The position numbers and the translations under genes were made by a program. Below are positions 1 through 9,613 of a DNA stretch of 11,264 nucleotides, piece after piece (within the stretch, counting starts at the first letter, position 1; every line of letters begins with the position of its first letter). This DNA comes from Paramecium sonneborni (lineage: Eukaryota; Ciliophora; Oligohymenophorea; Peniculida; Parameciidae): positions 579,275 to 590,538 of the forward strand of contig CAJJDN010000045.1 of assembly GCA_905182985.1 (NCBI GenBank), given 5' to 3'. The notes beneath the pieces are model-generated. The model did no database searches. It was not told the origin of the DNA and saw only the letters and a list, made by a program, of their open reading frames with translations.

Positions 1-959
1 TTTTTACTCTTATTATTATACTCAATTTAACGGTCTATACAATAACCTCTTATTTCAATACATATATGCATGAGAATGAAAAACTTTAACAATCGTCTCC
101 ATTATAAATAGAACAACCTTAAAAATTCACAAATTTACCTTATTCTTCACATAATTCTTCCATTATTTTAAACTATTATGATATTTAATACTTAAATCCT
201 GATTTAAAAATATTATTATAATTGTTTCAAATATAAATACTCGACTTTTAACATATGTCTTTATTTTTTATATGATCACAAATACTTATTTTTGAAGGTA
301 CAACACACATAATTGATTAAAGTAGCAACAAAAACATTGTCAATCTATTGAATTTCTATTAAATCATTAATTAATATAATATCGAATTTGAAAATTAAAT
401 GTTATAAAGCTAATATATTTATAGTTGTTCATAATTTGAAATTTGCAAAAAAAAACAAAGTCAATAAGTTTAGCTTAATTAAGTAATCAATGTTATGAAT
501 AAACCCTCTTTCATAAATATTTATATATCTTTTTCATATATCACAGATTTACATTTCTAAAAAGCAACATAAACTTTAAAAATTGTTTATAATACATTTA
601 TTCTTTGTCTCTTTTTCATGAACTATTTACAAACTATTTGAAGATCTTATGCAATTTAGAATTTGAGTACATAAGTAATTAACTAAATGTTTTCAATGTA
701 AATGACACATATTTATATAATTAAATAATATATAAAATAGACCAAATAGTATTGCAATTAAAAAGGAGTGAAAATTCATAGGTTCTTGATTAACTTTCGA
801 TATTCATTTCCAATTATTCTTGTTTTGCTATTTTATCATAAGAATTATATTTAATCTATAAATATGATGATAGAATGGTGAAAAATTAAATATAATATGA
901 ATGACTTAGTTAGCTAATTTTATCATTATCCAATAGATTTATAAATTAAATGTCAAGAA
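1..959. other. AT-rich DNA, no gene seen
   Basis: Both strands carry frequent standard stops, and no TGA-free frame exceeds about 155 codons, which is within chance for this composition. I see no tandem repeat, no long inverted repeat, no tRNA-like T-arm and no telomeric motif. The longest A-run of the window (about 9-10) is near 447-455. It reads as intergenic or germline-type noncoding DNA. Confidence 0.6.
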
Positions 960-1480
960 CGGATTGATAATAACCTTCCTTAAAAAGGATTTCCATTAAT
1001 CAGTATGATTTCTAGTCTATCTATCAAACCATAAAATACTAATTTCTTAAGAGGTCATCAAAGTTTGAGTTAAGCGAAATTAGCCAATCAATCCCCTTGA
1101 AATCCAAAATTTTGATGTTTTGTACTATCTGGGGTTCAAACTACTTTGGATACTTCCTATCTGATACCTAACTTGAATCATAAAGGTACATTAGATAAAT
1201 AATGGAACTTCATTAGTATCCAACTACCCGACAATAATTAACTTTTAGACAGAGTTAGAACTAACCCCATATAATCATATGGTGAGGAGTTAGTTTGAGT
1301 TATTACATGCAGTAGTATTGACCCTTCTAATCAATCTATTTTTGGTTCAAAAGGTTGGAATGCTGTCAAAGTCTCAGAACTTTCATTTAAGGATTTCATA
1401 TATTAAAATGCCTATCTAATGCATCTGAAGACAATTGATATTTTTGAGTGGATTAGGGTCTCAAATCAAATAAAATTAAA
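960..1480. other. GC-richer island, possible decayed coding sequence
   Basis: This block is about 32% GC by hand count (960-1298) against roughly 10-20% nearby, and it has richer word content. Read on the plus strand in the frame of position 960, GC by codon position is about 35/36/24%, the third-position dip typical of coding DNA. That frame, however, carries several TAA and in-frame TGA at 1098, 1113 and 1296. The antisense frame with the same third position also shows the dip and has even more TGA. Stop counts are close to random expectation in both. TGA-free stretches are 968-1282 and 1299-1799 on plus and 840-1274 on minus. I recognise no protein family. It may be an eroded gene or transposon, a gene in a code where TGA is also sense, or simply a GC-richer noncoding patch. 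No start, stop or splice site can be assigned. Confidence 0.3.
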
Positions 1481-4400
1481 TATTTTAGAATAAACAATTT
1501 TTGAATTATTTTAATTATCAATCTTAATTGAGGCTTATCATATATCCAAATTAGATTAATCTTTTTATTCAAATAATTTAATTTAGAGATTACAATTTAC
1601 ACTATTAATAAAAAAATATTCAATCTTACTGAAATAGATTTCAATTACTGTAGCTGACCAAAATTACAGAAATAATGTTTAATAAATTACGGATTTATAT
1701 TGTTATTTATATTCTTTATAATTATCCAATTCCTAATGTTAATTAAAAAATATCAAATAATTTTCAAAAGATATATTTCAATTAGAAGGTTATTAAAGTT
1801 GAAAAGATATTTAAGAAAAAAAATTAACCAAGAGTAGTAGCTATTCCCAAAATTTATTATGACATCTATGGCTTACTGAATATTTGATAAAATAATTCTG
1901 TTAATAGATTATATTGCAATATTGACTAAAGTTAGAAGTGAAACAGTTAATTCTAAAATTAATAAGCAAATATCACTCATATATTTTAGATGAGTAGATC
2001 CTTTAATTCTAAAGGATTCATAATTTTATTATACATTCACTTTATTTATTATAAAATTATATAGAAGACAGAATTCAACTTAAAAAATTCTTAAAGAGTT
2101 GTTAATTATATAGTATTTAGTTGATAGAATTGTTTATAATTATAAAATTTTATCATTAAATTTATTTTAAGCATTTAGCAAATTTTTATATTTGATAATT
2201 CTTGTTTAATCTTTTATGATTAAGAAATGAAAACCTTCATATTTATGAAATTTAAAAAGAATTTTAAAATAATTATTATCGATTGCATCTTATTTACCAA
2301 CAAAAAACAATGTAATTTTTGAGAAAATACAAATAAATTGAATTAATCATCATAAAAGAATATTAACACCATCATAGAATATTAACTTTAAAAGCAATTA
2401 ACAATAAAATTTAGATTAATATTATTTTCATTTTCTTTTTTAAAATTATACCTCATTCTTTTTTATTATATAAATCTAATTCATACTTTTTAAATCAATC
2501 TAAATTATTATAAATTTTATATTAAAATGACCAAAGAAAACTATCCAAATTTAAACTAGTTTAACTTCATATTTAAAATATAAATAATCAAATATTAAAA
2601 TAGAATTAATTTCTATTTTTTAATTTCTTATATATTCCAATTTAAAATAAAATTATTCTATTCTAAATCAAAAAAAAGATAACTAAACTAAAAAAGTCTC
2701 GAATTCAATCTTAATTTTATTAAAAAACTTCAAATTTAAATATTTTTTACTTGGGTCATTTGCTAAATATTTAATCTGATTATTATTTTTTTTTAAATAT
2801 TATTCTATAAATGAAATTCTAATTATTTTAATAAAAAGAAAATTTAGCTGAAATCAATAAAAATTTCGATATACTAAAGTTTTTATTTATTTAATATCTA
2901 CATTCATATCCAATTTTATGTTTCTGAAAATTAATAATTATTTGATTTAATAACAATTTATTAAATTTAATAAAATCTTAAAGCATCTATCAATTATAAG
3001 TCAAAAATTTAGTAATAATTGAGCAAAATTTGATGATTGAAACTTAACAAAGCCATTCATAAAATCAACAGTAATATTTTCTTGTTGAAATTTTATCTTT
3101 GGTTCTTTCATTTTTATCTTTATCTTAAATTCTAAAATATTTTTGGATTAATATTTTAACATCATTCATAACGGTATATAATTAAATTAGATGTATACCT
3201 TGATCAAGAAATATAATGATTTTTGGATTAGATCAGTAAATGATGGTTTACAGAAATGGCCAAATCAAATTAAATGAATATTTTAATTTTTTTAACCCAT
3301 CTCATATTTTTGTCAATTTTTAGATATATCATCACTTCAAAAGAAATTGATATAATATCCATCATAGATTGATTATATTTTTAGTTAAACAATTTAATTA
3401 AATTTAATTGCTGCAATCTACTCAAAAGAACTATTTAAGGTATATTATTGATTCTTTCCATTATTGTTTAAGTTTTGATTTTATTACAATATTATATAAT
3501 TATGAAAAACTAAATAAGAAACAAAATATATTGTTTAAGTAATAGTATCTAATTTATATTATTTTAAAATAAATCTAATTAGTGAATTTACTAACAACAA
3601 TATATAATTTTATATGATTAAGTATTTGAGTTTCTGATTAAATGGTTGACCGTGAATTTAGAATTATATTTTGCTTACTGTATAAATCGAATTAAAGCCC
3701 ATAACTAAATTAATATTATTCTTTTAATTTTTTTACAAAGTTATCAAGTGAAATAATAAATAATATTATTTTAAAATAATATCTGAAAATTCTGTGTTTT
3801 TTAATGTAGAACAATTTTAGTATCATTTTTATAGAATAAAACTTTAAATAGATTGAAATAATCATGGACTTTCCTCTGTAAAAATTTGCCAAATGTATCC
3901 ATTTATATATATTTTTTAAATAAAGGTTTTAAAAAAAATATTATAATCATATCTTGTAATAAATTATTTGTTCTAAAAAAAAAACAATATTGCATTATTA
4001 TTAAAATTTATATCCTATTGGGTTTAAAAGTCTACAAGGAAGGTTGCGAAGAAATAACGTAAATAAATTTATATTTTACTGAATCAAAAAGAAAACAGGC
4101 ACTATTATGATTTAAATATATGATATCTTTTTACATATCTGAAAATTATATCATTACAGACAAATGCGTATAAATTAATTTAAATTTCATAGATTCCAGT
4201 AAAAGAGTTAATTGAAAAGATTGAGTTTATGAATATCGATGATATAGGATAATTCAATTAAATTAATTAACCTAATTTAGTTAAATAAATATTCAGTATT
4301 TTTGTAATTATTAATACAACTTTATATCTTTGGATTGTATATAAATATTTAAGAATTTAATCTTGATTTAATCATTTAAAATTAAATTAATCTAAGAAAT

Positions 4401-5159
4401 AAACTGTTTCAGAAATCCTGAGAAAATGAATAAAATCTTCCTACAAGATAGAGAGATATTAAAATAGCTCAGTATATATAAATAATTTATTAAAGATTAA
4501 AAAAAAATTATTAGAAATTTCTATATTATAACTCAGACTATTTTTCTATAAAGAAGAAAAAAGTTATTTCTTGACATTTGCTTATTTATTTTTAAATTAT
4601 TTTCTTAATATGATAAGAATAAAACGATAGAAAATATAATTTTTCAGGAGTTTCAGCATTTATATTGAAATTATTTTGGGCATTTAAAGTAATATTTAAT
4701 ATAAAATAGAATTTCAAATATTGATGGATTTATAACAATAATATATTTAAACATTATTATTCTAAATGTAAAAATAAATATTTTATCTTTAGGCTACTTA
4801 AGTTCATTTATAATTTGTAAATGATTAGATTTTAAATATGTCTGTTGATAAGATTTATAGAGAGAATAAACTTTAAAATCAATATATCTATAAGTTTAAT
4901 TCCTTTTAAATTGAGATTCATTTAAAATGGTGAAATTTAATTATATAAATAAGAATATTATAATTTTATGAACTTAATTTTTGTATTTTATATCATTTTT
5001 TTAGGTAATTGGAACATTATTCTACTTTAATTGATTAAAGTACCTAACAATTATTCTATTATTTTATTATTTGGCATCATCTTATTAGCATTTTATAACA
5101 TAGAATAGGCTATTTAATATTAACAACATTAAAATAAGCAATAAGCTAAAATAATAATA
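1481..5159. other. Long AT-rich stretch, no gene seen
   Basis: This is about 3.7 kb of nearly uniform AT-rich sequence, with hand-counted samples as low as 13% GC. TGA-free frames do not exceed about 240 codons on plus and 270 on minus (the latter at 4472-5266), within chance at this composition, and their translations are dominated by N, K, I, F and L. A small GC-richer patch at 4020-4060 holds nothing recognisable. Just before the tandem array, 5103-5114 is an inverted copy of a motif inside the first repeat unit (5230-5241). Confidence 0.6.
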
Positions 5160-5241
5160 AAATTATACCTTTTCCCTATAAAGAATATAAATCTTATTAA
5201 TTGATACTGAATGCTTTCTCGTATTATATAATAGCCTATTC
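5103..5241. repeat. 12-nt inverted match between array flank and first unit
   Basis: GAATAGGCTATT at 5103-5114 is the exact reverse complement of AATAGCCTATTC at 5230-5241 in the first 127-bp unit. The match lies about 50 bp outside the array. It may be an old inverted fragment of the unit, or chance in AT-rich DNA, although the GGC/GCC core makes chance less likely. Confidence 0.4.
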
Positions 5242-5844
5242 ATATTGACCCATCATTTTTAGGCATTCACCTATAATTTATTAAATTTAATTTACCTTTT
5301 CCAAATAAAGAATATACATGTTATTAATTGATATTCAATACTTTCTCGTATTATATAATTGCTTATTCATATTGACCCATCATTTTTAGACATTCACCTA
5401 TAATTAATTAACTTTAATTTACCTTTTCCAAATAAAGAATCTACATGTTATTAATTGATATTCAATACTTTCTCGTATTATATAATTGCTTATTCATATT
5501 GACCCATCATTTTTAGGCAATCACCTATAATTAATTAAATTTAGTTTACCTTTTCCAAATAAAGAATCTACATGTTATTAATTGATACTCAATGCTTTCT
5601 CGTATTATATAATTGCCTATTCATATTATTCCATCATTCTTAGGCAATCACCTTTAATTAATTAAATTTAATTTACCTTTTCCAAATAAAGAATCTACAT
5701 GTTATTAATTGATACTCAATGCTTTCTCGTATTATATAATTGCCTATTCATATTAATCCATCATTCTTAGGCATTCACCTATAATTAATTAAATTTAATT
5801 TAGCTTTTCCCCTCAAAGAATCTTCATGTTATGAATTGATACTC
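5160..5844. repeat. 127-bp tandem repeat array, about 5.4 copies
   Basis: The motif ACCTTTTCC recurs at 5167, 5294, 5421, 5548 and 5675, with a variant AGCTTTTCC at 5802. CTTTCTCGTATTA recurs at 5214, 5341, 5468, 5595 and 5722. All spacings are exactly 127 bp, so the period has no indels. Copies 2 and 3 share variants (TATTCAATAC; GCTTATTC), and copies 4 and 5 share others (TACTCAATGC; CATTCTTAGG). Copy 1 and the truncated sixth copy (5802-5844) are more diverged, as expected for an array growing by unequal exchange with older edges. One unit is about 24% GC, richer than its surroundings. No frame is open across units under the standard code. The array may be a minisatellite or a remnant of a larger satellite. 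No function is evident. Confidence 0.96.
5612..5648. repeat. Inverted motif inside repeat unit 4
   Basis: ATTGCCTA at 5612-5619 and its exact reverse complement TAGGCAAT at 5641-5648 flank a 21-nt spacer, giving a potential 8-bp stem-loop once per unit. In other copies one arm is altered (GCTTA in copies 2 and 3; GGCATT in copy 5), so pairing is not strictly kept. This argues against a strongly selected structure. Confidence 0.5.
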
Positions 5845-6662
5845 TTTTCTTTTTGGCAAACAATGCAAAAAACTCTGTTTTCTTAACAATAGGATTGTTT
5901 ACACCAAAATTAAGCAGGTTCTTAAGGGTGATCCTTACATTGAAAAATCTATTTCTATTAAAATTAAAAATTTTAATTCATAATTAAATTATTAAACAAT
6001 TACTAAAATAATTCTCAATTTAAATTAAAAAAAGAATTATAACAAATTAATATTAAGATAATGTTTCATATTTAATAAAATAATATATTTTTAATGAATC
6101 AGAAGTAAAAATACTTATTGATGAGTCAATTTATTAGAATTAACATTAATATCTTTTTGATTATAATACAAATTTTTGATTTTTTATTATTGTATATATA
6201 AAATATTTGATTTAACCAAAAAAAGAGATAATAAGTTTGAAGAATAAGAAATATTAGATAAACAGATTTTCCCTTATTTTAAAACAATATTTCCCAATTC
6301 TTAAGATTTATAAGATATTATAAATAAATAAGATTTTAATTAATTTACATTTAATTTGGTTCTATTGATCATTTAAAAATAGAATATACAACAAAATATA
6401 TTGAAAAGAATTAACTATTTCCAATAAGACAATATTATTATAAATTAAATTATTTTAAACTTTCAAAAGTAGTTAAGTAATAATGAGGGCAGATAAAGTA
6501 AATAATAAATACTTATTTATTCATATAAACTACCTTAATAATAACAATTATTTTGTTGATAAAACATTTTTTAGATCAAAGATATTCAATAAAAAGTAAT
6601 TCTGAAATCAATTAATTAATTTAAATTATCTTTTATTTATCATTTTATTTAATTTAATTAAT
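5845..6662. other. AT-rich DNA after the array, no gene seen
   Basis: The first 100 bases are less AT-rich and hold two short stem-loops: AACAAT/ATTGTT at 5885-5899 and TAAGG/CCTTA at 5923-5937. Neither fits a tRNA or a known small RNA that I can recognise. The rest, to the fold-back repeat, is extremely AT-rich (a sample at 6001-6060 is about 10% GC) with no notable frame or repeat. Confidence 0.5.
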
Positions 6663-6769
6663 TAAGTTTTATGAAAATGTTAAGATGATTTGTTGAGAAA
6701 ACTATGGAATTTAATATCAACTTCCATAGTTTTACTCAACAAATCATCTTAACATTTTCATAAAACTTA
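6663..6769. repeat. Near-perfect fold-back repeat, candidate MITE or hairpin RNA source
   Basis: The left arm 6663-6709 (47 nt) and right arm 6722-6769 (48 nt) are reverse complements over their whole length. The only difference is one extra base in the right arm, inside the ACTCAAC/GTTTTA stretch. The loop is 12 nt (6710-6721). The arms begin and end with TA (TAAGTTTT at the left, AAAACTTA at the right), and similarity stops abruptly outside. A 47-bp stem with one bulge cannot be chance and must be recent or maintained. Known options are a solo fold-back MITE with TA target duplication (Tc1/mariner-type), a gene-like hairpin precursor of small RNAs, or an inverted duplication made by replication slippage. 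The ends do not match the Paramecium IES consensus TAYAGYNR. The flanks lack TTAA on both sides, which argues against piggyBac. Confidence 0.93.
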
Positions 6770-7079
6770 TTTTCAAATATTAATTTCTATTATGAAATTA
6801 CGTTTATCAAATTCTATTATTAATGAAATAAATTAATAAAAGAAACAACATATTTAATACATACAATTAATATTAAATACAGGATATTGTGTTAGAAGTT
6901 GAATTTTCTGATTTCTTTCAAAGTAATTTATCTGATTACAAATCCATTAAGCTATCAAATTGCAATAGGTAAGCAAACCCAATGATAGTATAGAATACTC
7001 TATCATCGAATTTAATAATTTATAATTAAATATATTTTATTTTATAAGAAATTAACTTTAAAATTAAAGAGATATTCTT
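6770..7079. other. Short AT-rich spacer with one small hairpin
   Basis: This spacer contains a 10-bp stem-loop at 6982-7006: ATGAT-AGTAT pairs with ATACT-ATCAT, with a 2-nt bulge and 3-nt loop. No other structure is seen. The TGA-free minus-strand frame of the next island runs through this spacer and ends at a TGA (6758-6760) inside the right arm of the fold-back repeat. Confidence 0.4.
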
Positions 7080-7610
7080 TGAATTTAACTGAATCCTTCA
7101 AGATTACCCTTATTTTTAGTATTAAATTTAAAGAATAAATTATTTTTTTCCCATATGATCTGCCATTAGCCCCAAATCTTTTGACCAAATTCATTTATTT
7201 ATTGTTATAACTTCTAATTTTATATTACTTAGCCACATTTTGAACTCTCCTACCTAATTAAAATCAATTAGACACTTCTGTTAATATTAATTTTCAGTTT
7301 TGTCTCTTATATAGAATTTTCTATATCCTTTCTATTAGTCTTCCATCTTACATATTCTAAACCATAACTAAATAGTTTATCTTAGTTCCATCTAATATAA
7401 ATTGTATCGTTTTTGTTTATGTGACAATAGTCACCATAACCAAAAGATTGATATTCTTTCCAATTCCCTTAATGATCATCTCGATAACAAATAGCCTAAT
7501 TAGTCAACTAATTTCTATCCTTATTTAATAAATTTATCTTTAACTCAAACCACTATAATGGAATCCTATTGTTAAATAATTTTTATCTTTTTAACCTAGA
7601 TTATCAATGT
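7080..7610 (-). pseudogene. GC-richer island, possible degenerate coding DNA on minus strand
   Basis: The minus strand is purine-rich and about 28% GC, distinct from both flanks. Reading minus, the frame from 7603 down to 6761 has no TGA for 281 codons, the longest TGA-free frame of the window, but it holds many TAA/TAG and no convincing start. GC is flat across codon positions (about 28/28/29%) and Trp is unusually common (TGG), so codon evidence is poor. A stretch near 7360-7440 can be read as D-Y-C-H-I-N-K followed, about 17 residues on, by L-F-S-Y-G-L-E. This loosely matches the spacing of the first catalytic Asp and the W-x-F-G-G-I-E block of IS1595/Merlin-type transposases. The later catalytic residues were not found in one frame. 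An eroded transposase is only a suggestion; noncoding DNA is equally possible. Confidence 0.2.
7309..7326. repeat. 18-bp perfect palindrome
   Basis: ATATAGAA (7309-7316) and TTCTATAT (7319-7326) form an 8-bp inverted repeat around TT. It lies inside the GC-richer island. It is probably incidental, because short AT-rich palindromes are common here. Confidence 0.35.
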
Positions 7611-7620
7611 TTTAAATAGT

Positions 7621-8609
7621 TATAAAATTGTTAAAAATTTAATGTAAATCAAATTCAATGTTTGGGAATTGAGTATAGATTAAAAGATCTTAATATTTGT
7701 TTGAGCTCAAATCTTATGAAAAGTATCTAGACAACAAAATAAAATGAATTATGAAAATGAGAATAATAAAAACATATTATTTCACAGGTTGCGTTAATAA
7801 TTCAATTAAGGCATAATTGAATTAAATAAAAGATAATGATAGAAATATATAGTTTCATAGATAACTGTATTGAATTGATAAAAAATATTTTATTAAAGAA
7901 TATTCTGAGAAATCCATTGTCTTGAAATTAATGACTTTTAGATAAAATACTCACTAACTTTCTCTAAGTAAAACAAGAATTCTATGATCATTATTGTACA
8001 ATGATTCAAGATGAATTATAAAATATCAACTCATTCTTCTAAATCTGATTTTTTAATTTGATGTTAGAGTCAATAAATATAATACTTTTTATTACTATTT
8101 GAGGTCTATTATTAAGAAATATAAATAATTTCAATTTTAAGGTTAAGGATTTAATTAAGCAGGTTGGACATTAATCAAATTTGATAATAATTAAGTGAAA
8201 TTGATTTTAGATAGAATTTTGAATTAAGGGATATCCTATAAAAAATCTGTTTCAATTTTGTATTATATTTAAAATTAATGTCAATTGGCAAAATTAATAT
8301 TCACCCTCTAATATTAGCTTGGAAAAATTCATTCAGTTTTGTTTAGAAAGTAACTTGAAATGATTTCATTTAATGAATAAAAAAGAATCTTCATTTCATA
8401 ACTGGATGGGATGTATTTTTGTAATTGAGTTATGGATAAGTTGAAATATTGAATCCTAATATTTTACTTTTGATTACTGGTTAATAAGAAAAGGAGTTCC
8501 ATTCATAAAAAATTTTTATTTTTGAATACTTGATGATTCATTTTTTTAAGATTCTTTTGATTTTCTCTGATCACAATTCTATTTAAATTAGATTAATCGA
8601 ATAAAATGA
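7621..8609. other. AT-rich DNA, no gene seen
   Basis: TGA and TCA are frequent in all frames, so neither the standard code nor a code with TGA as the only stop gives a long frame. No repeat, RNA or regulatory element is recognisable. Confidence 0.55.
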
Positions 8610-9098
8610 CATTATTATAATCTTTTAAGTATTTAAAAGTAATTAAAGAATGATTTGTTCCTTTTTTCTAATAAGAATCTCTATTATATTTCCCTTTAGC
8701 CATTTAAATTTATAGATTACTACTCTACAAAAAATGAAAATTTAATATTGTTCATTCAACCTATTGCTTATCATTTACTTAAATATATTGCGAAAAATAA
8801 GACTTCCTTTATAATTTAAGGAGGATTTGTAGCAAGTTTAAATATTTTTCTTTAATTCGGCATCTTTTTAACATATTAGCCTTATTTTAATTCTAACTTA
8901 ATGATATTAAATGCTTATTCTATAAGACTAATCTTTATTCTGGCAGTTATAATACTAGAGCGATTCGCTTCTTTAAAATATCGAGTTTCTGAATTAGAAT
9001 GGAAATTTGAGAAGAATTAAAATTTTTGTATACTTTTGATGGTGGATCTTACTTTTATTTATTAGATTATAGTCTTCTGTTACTTTTGTTATTGTTGA
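8610..9098 (+). CDS. Weak candidate membrane-protein frame (TAA/TAG as Gln)
   Basis: Between TGA at 8607 and TGA at 9096-9098, the plus frame is open for 162 codons if TAA/TAG mean Gln. The only in-frame ATG is at 8901. From there the first 39 codons are open even in the standard code, with stop TAA at 9018. The downstream part reads as a hydrophobic segment (LIFILAVII, residues about 10-18 from the ATG), then a charged, heptad-like stretch (SELEWKFEK), then a second hydrophobic segment ending in FCYFCYC. GC by codon position is about 25/21/22%, essentially flat, and position 1 is not purine-enriched, so codon statistics do not support coding. T-rich DNA yields hydrophobic translations by itself. 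I recognise no family. Most likely a chance frame. Confidence 0.13.
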
Positions 9099-9613
9099 GT
9101 TTACTTTGAAGATAAAATTATTAAAACTCCTTAATGATTGTAACAAATTTGAGGGATTTCTAAACTTGTTTTTATATATATATTGTAAGGTTCTTTAAAA
9201 AAACAAATTAAATTTAAAGTGTTATATCTTCTATCAAACAAGAAAATATTATAAATGGAGTATTAATAAAACCCATAAATCAGAACCAACTATTTACTTC
9301 TAAACTTAAGAAATGTTCTGCTTGATAGTAGTTCATTTTTTCTTAAGCCACAATGACTCTGGAAATATATAGATTAACTTAAAAGATCAAAGGCCTTGAT
9401 TTTATTAAATAACAGATCATCTATTTATGAGTGAAAATTTTTAATCCTTCATTGGTATTATAGATCAATTTTAAAGATCAAGAATAGTAGTTCTCTAGAT
9501 ATGATCAGATAATTAATATTTAAGAAAAGGAGAATTTATATAGAAAATAATTATTTTCTGTAATCAAGAAAAATTAATCTTTTGAGTGCTATTTGATTAG
9601 TAATGAGTAATGA
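9099..9613. other. AT-rich DNA, no gene seen
   Basis: I see no long frame on plus. The minus strand lacks TCA (TGA on minus) between 8771 and 9234, which leaves all three minus frames TGA-free there. The strand is T-rich on plus and the minus translation shows nothing recognisable. No repeats found. Confidence 0.45.

Noticed and set aside
1131..1150. tRNA T-arm-like GGTTCAAAC
   Set aside because: The flanking bases do not form a 5-bp stem, and no anticodon arm or acceptor stem is present.
840..1274. 145-codon TGA-free minus-strand frame across the first island
   Set aside because: It reads smoothly as protein, but GC by codon position is lowest at position 1 (about 24/36/35%), the opposite of coding DNA in AT-rich genomes.
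1282..1312. A 31-nt GT...AG intron joining the TGA-free plus frames 968-1281 and 1313-1799
   Set aside because: The splice would keep a frame, but the boundary is GTGAGG rather than a ciliate-type GTA, and the upstream frame has its highest GC in the third position, so it is unlikely to be coding.
4472..5266. About 265-codon TGA-free minus-strand frame
   Set aside because: The region is extremely AT-rich, the translation is low-complexity, and it runs into the tandem array. The length is within chance for TGA-only stops.
5885..5937. Two adjacent small stem-loops as a possible noncoding RNA
   Set aside because: The stems are only 5-6 bp and match no RNA family I recognise. Such stems are common by chance in AT-rich DNA.
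9275..9295. Tetrahymena chromosome-breakage-like motif (GAACCAACTATTT)
   Set aside because: It differs from the AAACCAACC-type core at required bases, and no telomeric repeats or second copy are nearby.
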